Notes under the pieces: generated by a model
The model's database searches: none
What the model was told of the DNA's origin: nothing
The model's input: only the letters and a program-made list of their open reading frames with translations
Origin: Lentzea kentuckyensis
GTDB lineage: Bacteria > Actinomycetota > Actinomycetes > Mycobacteriales > Pseudonocardiaceae
DNA length: 64,000 bases
Assembly: GCF_002150765.1 (NCBI RefSeq)
Contig: NZ_MUYM01000012.1
Coordinates: forward strand, 223,094 to 287,093
Direction: 5' to 3'
Shown here: in pieces, positions 62,699 through 64,000 of the stretch
How positions within the stretch are numbered: the first letter of the stretch is position 1
Layout of the letters: the number at the start of each line of letters is the position of its first letter
Position numbers and translations under genes: made by a program

Positions 62699-63184
62699 AT
62701 GGCCACTTTGACCGTGTGGAAGTTCGACACCGCCGACGGAGCACGCAACGCGCTCGACCTGTTGCAGAAGCTCCAGGAACAGCAACTGATCACCATCCGC
62801 GACACGGCGTACGTCTACTGGGAGGACGATGCGAAACGCCCGAAGACCAAGGAGCTCGGCAAGCTCACCGGCGCGGGCGCGCTCGGCGGAGCGTTCTGGG
62901 GCCTGCTGTTCGGCCTGATCTTCTTCATCCCGGTGCTGGGCGCGGCGATCGGCGCGGGCGTCGGCGCGCTGGCCGGTTCGTTGTCCAGGGCCGGCATCGA
63001 CGACGACTTCGTCCAGGACGTCCGGGAAAGCGTCACGCCGGGCACCTCCGCGTTGTTCGTGATGTCCGAGCACGCGGTCGTGGACCGGGTCGCGGACCAG
63101 TTCAGGCAGACCGGGGCCAAGCTCATCACCACGAACCTCTCGACCGAGCAGGAGAAGCTGCTGAAGGAGACGTTCACCTCGTGA
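62699..63184 (+). CDS. DUF1269-family membrane-associated protein
   Basis: 161 residues from ATG 62699, the usual family start (MATLTVWKFDTADGA); ATG 62666 lies in frame with GAGG close to it. A ferredoxin-like N-terminal half, a glycine-rich hydrophobic hairpin (GALGGAFWGLLFGLIFFIPVLGAAIGAGVGALAGSL) and a second alpha-beta half (TSALFVMSEHAVVDRVADQF) match DUF1269. Function unknown, often linked to stress loci. GTGA overlap with the potassium channel gene suggests joint production. Confidence 0.88.
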   Translation: MATLTVWKFDTADGARNALDLLQKLQEQQLITIRDTAYVYWEDDAKRPKTKELGKLTGAGALGGAFWGLLFGLIFFIPVLGAAIGAGVGALAGSLSRAGIDDDFVQDVRESVTPGTSALFVMSEHAVVDRVADQFRQTGAKLITTNLSTEQEKLLKETFTS

Positions 63185-63654
63185 CCTGGGCGGTGGTGCG
63201 GCCGGTGGCGACTGTCGGGGTGCTGCTGCTGGTCTACTACCGCCTGCCGATGGACCAGCCGGAGGACGGATTCACCGTGCTCCGGCTGGTCGCTGCTCTG
63301 CTGCTGGTGGGATTGGTCTTCTGGGCGCAGGTGCGGCTGATCGGGCGGTCCTCGCACCCCGGCTGGCAGGGCGTGCAGGCGCTCGCCCTGGTGGTCCCGT
63401 TGTTCCTGCTGGTGTTCGCCCAGGGGTGTTTCCTGCTGGCCCGGCACCAGCCCGGCAGCTTCACCGTGCCGTTGAGCCGGACCGATGCCCTGTACTTCGT
63501 CGTCACCGTGTTCGCGACCGTCGGATTCGGTGACATAGCACCGGTTTCCGCACTTGCGCGGGTGCTGGTCACCCTGCAGATGGTTCTTGATCTGTTGGTG
63601 CTGGGCGTGGCGCTGAAGGTGGTTCTCGCCGCGGTTCGCCGTCGCTCCGGATGA
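63181..63654 (+). CDS. Potassium-channel-like protein (Ion_trans_2)
   Basis: 157 residues; GTG start overlaps the DUF1269 stop. Three hydrophobic helices precede a pore segment with the selectivity filter TVGFGD (near base 63520) and a final helix, so one subunit of a tetrameric K+ channel. It has no cytosolic RCK or cyclic-nucleotide domain. Together with DUF1269 it may serve osmotic or membrane-potential adjustment. Its last 86 bases are antisense to the MFS gene. Confidence 0.88.
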   Translation: MTWAVVRPVATVGVLLLVYYRLPMDQPEDGFTVLRLVAALLLVGLVFWAQVRLIGRSSHPGWQGVQALALVVPLFLLVFAQGCFLLARHQPGSFTVPLSRTDALYFVVTVFATVGFGDIAPVSALARVLVTLQMVLDLLVLGVALKVVLAAVRRRSG

Positions 63655-64000
63655 ACAGCGCGAGGACGAGCCCGGCGACCGAGAACAACACCAGCAACGT
63701 GAGCGCCGCCCGGTACGGGTGCCCGGCCCCGGTGAGCACCGACCCGACCAGCGCCGTGCCGAGCGAGGACCCCAGGTTCGACACCGCGCGCGACACCCCG
63801 GACACGTCCGCCTGGTCCGCGTCGGGCCACCGCGACTGCACGACGTTCACCGAGGCCGTCAGCATGATCCCGATGCCGGCCCCGAGCAGGAACAACCCGA
63901 CCGGCTGCTGCACCGTCCCGGCGATGGTGAGGACGAAGCCCGCCCGGATCAGCGAACGTTGGGTGTACTTCTTCGCGAACCTGCCCGCGAGCGCCGACGT
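63569..64000 (-). CDS. MFS transporter, DHA2-like (C-terminal part only)
   Basis: The frame runs in from beyond base 64000, so the N-terminus is missing; at least 143 residues are present. The last helices show GLFLLGAGIGIMLTASVNVVQSRWP, DVSGVSRAVSNLGSSLGTALVGSVL and LTLLVLFSVAGLVLALFI, typical of the C-terminal end of 14-TM (EmrB/QacA-type) drug exporters. A Pro/Arg-rich cytosolic tail ends it. Probably a proton-driven multidrug or metabolite exporter. Confidence 0.85.
   Translation of the reverse strand, partial: TSALAGRFAKKYTQRSLIRAGFVLTIAGTVQQPVGLFLLGAGIGIMLTASVNVVQSRWPDADQADVSGVSRAVSNLGSSLGTALVGSVLTGAGHPYRAALTLLVLFSVAGLVLALFIRSDGEPRREPPSAPRPAPTDQEPSAG

Overview
The window is about 70 % GC, tightly packed, and rich in GTG and TTG starts. 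It encodes large secreted glycosidases, helix-turn-helix proteins of the DUF5753 type, a SARP/BTAD-nSTAND-WD40 protein and several DUF families typical of actinomycetes. All of this fits a soil actinomycete chromosome, most likely Pseudonocardiales (Lentzea, Saccharothrix, Actinosynnema or Amycolatopsis-like). The genus is inferred from family content, not shown by any marker gene. I saw no rRNA, tRNA, CRISPR array, transposase or integrase.

Layout. 1-5.6 kb: a 5'-truncated GH95 alpha-L-fucosidase, a small membrane protein, a LacI regulator and a secreted GH30-lectin enzyme. 5.6-12.1 kb: secreted zinc carboxypeptidase, TDT transporter with divergent LysR regulator, HNH-like protein, lipoprotein, SelO and TrmO. 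12.1-15.1 kb: a large protein joining an unrecognised cytosolic domain to an outside solute-binding domain. 15.1-18.4 kb: a tal-tkt pentose-phosphate operon and a mini DUF3040 protein. 18.4-30.3 kb: an MFS exporter, then a stress and redox block (hemerythrin, membrane protein, Rho-N-like protein, P450, flavodoxin-like reductase, PAP2 phosphatase, epimerase, odd aldehyde dehydrogenase, molybdopterin oxidoreductase operon). Several genes here start just behind sigma-B-like promoters. 30.3-35.7 kb: GH92 mannosidase, secreted protein, degenerate M28 peptidase, EEP hydrolase. 35.7-39.2 kb: an EF-G paralog behind a leader peptide and hairpins, an unknown protein and an SGNH hydrolase. 39.2-42.8 kb: an islet of three HTH regulators and an HD hydrolase bounded by an exact 18-bp direct repeat. 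42.9-46.6 kb: xylA-xylB and a ROK repressor with a palindromic operator. 46.6-54.4 kb: DUF6223 protein, a two-component system, the SARP-nSTAND-WD40 giant with a divergent LuxR protein, and a secreted M23 peptidase. 54.4-64 kb: patatin, then a GH63-like/GH13/GH15 alpha-glucan block with membrane proteins, a potassium channel and the end of an MFS exporter.

Three themes stand out. First, plant and fungal polysaccharide use (GH95, GH30-CBM13, GH92, xylose catabolism feeding tal/tkt). Second, a probable sigma-B-type stress regulon, with promoters matching GNNT-N14-16-GGGTAY and starts only 7-10 nt downstream that suggest leaderless mRNAs. Third, compact regulatory structures: perfect hairpins, two MITE-like elements ending in CTAG, an EF-G leader attenuator and a repeat-flanked regulatory islet. 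The most unusual items are that islet, the sigma-B-like leaderless set, the EF-G attenuator, the receptor-like fusion at 12-14.7 kb, and several enzymes that lack a canonical catalytic or cluster residue.
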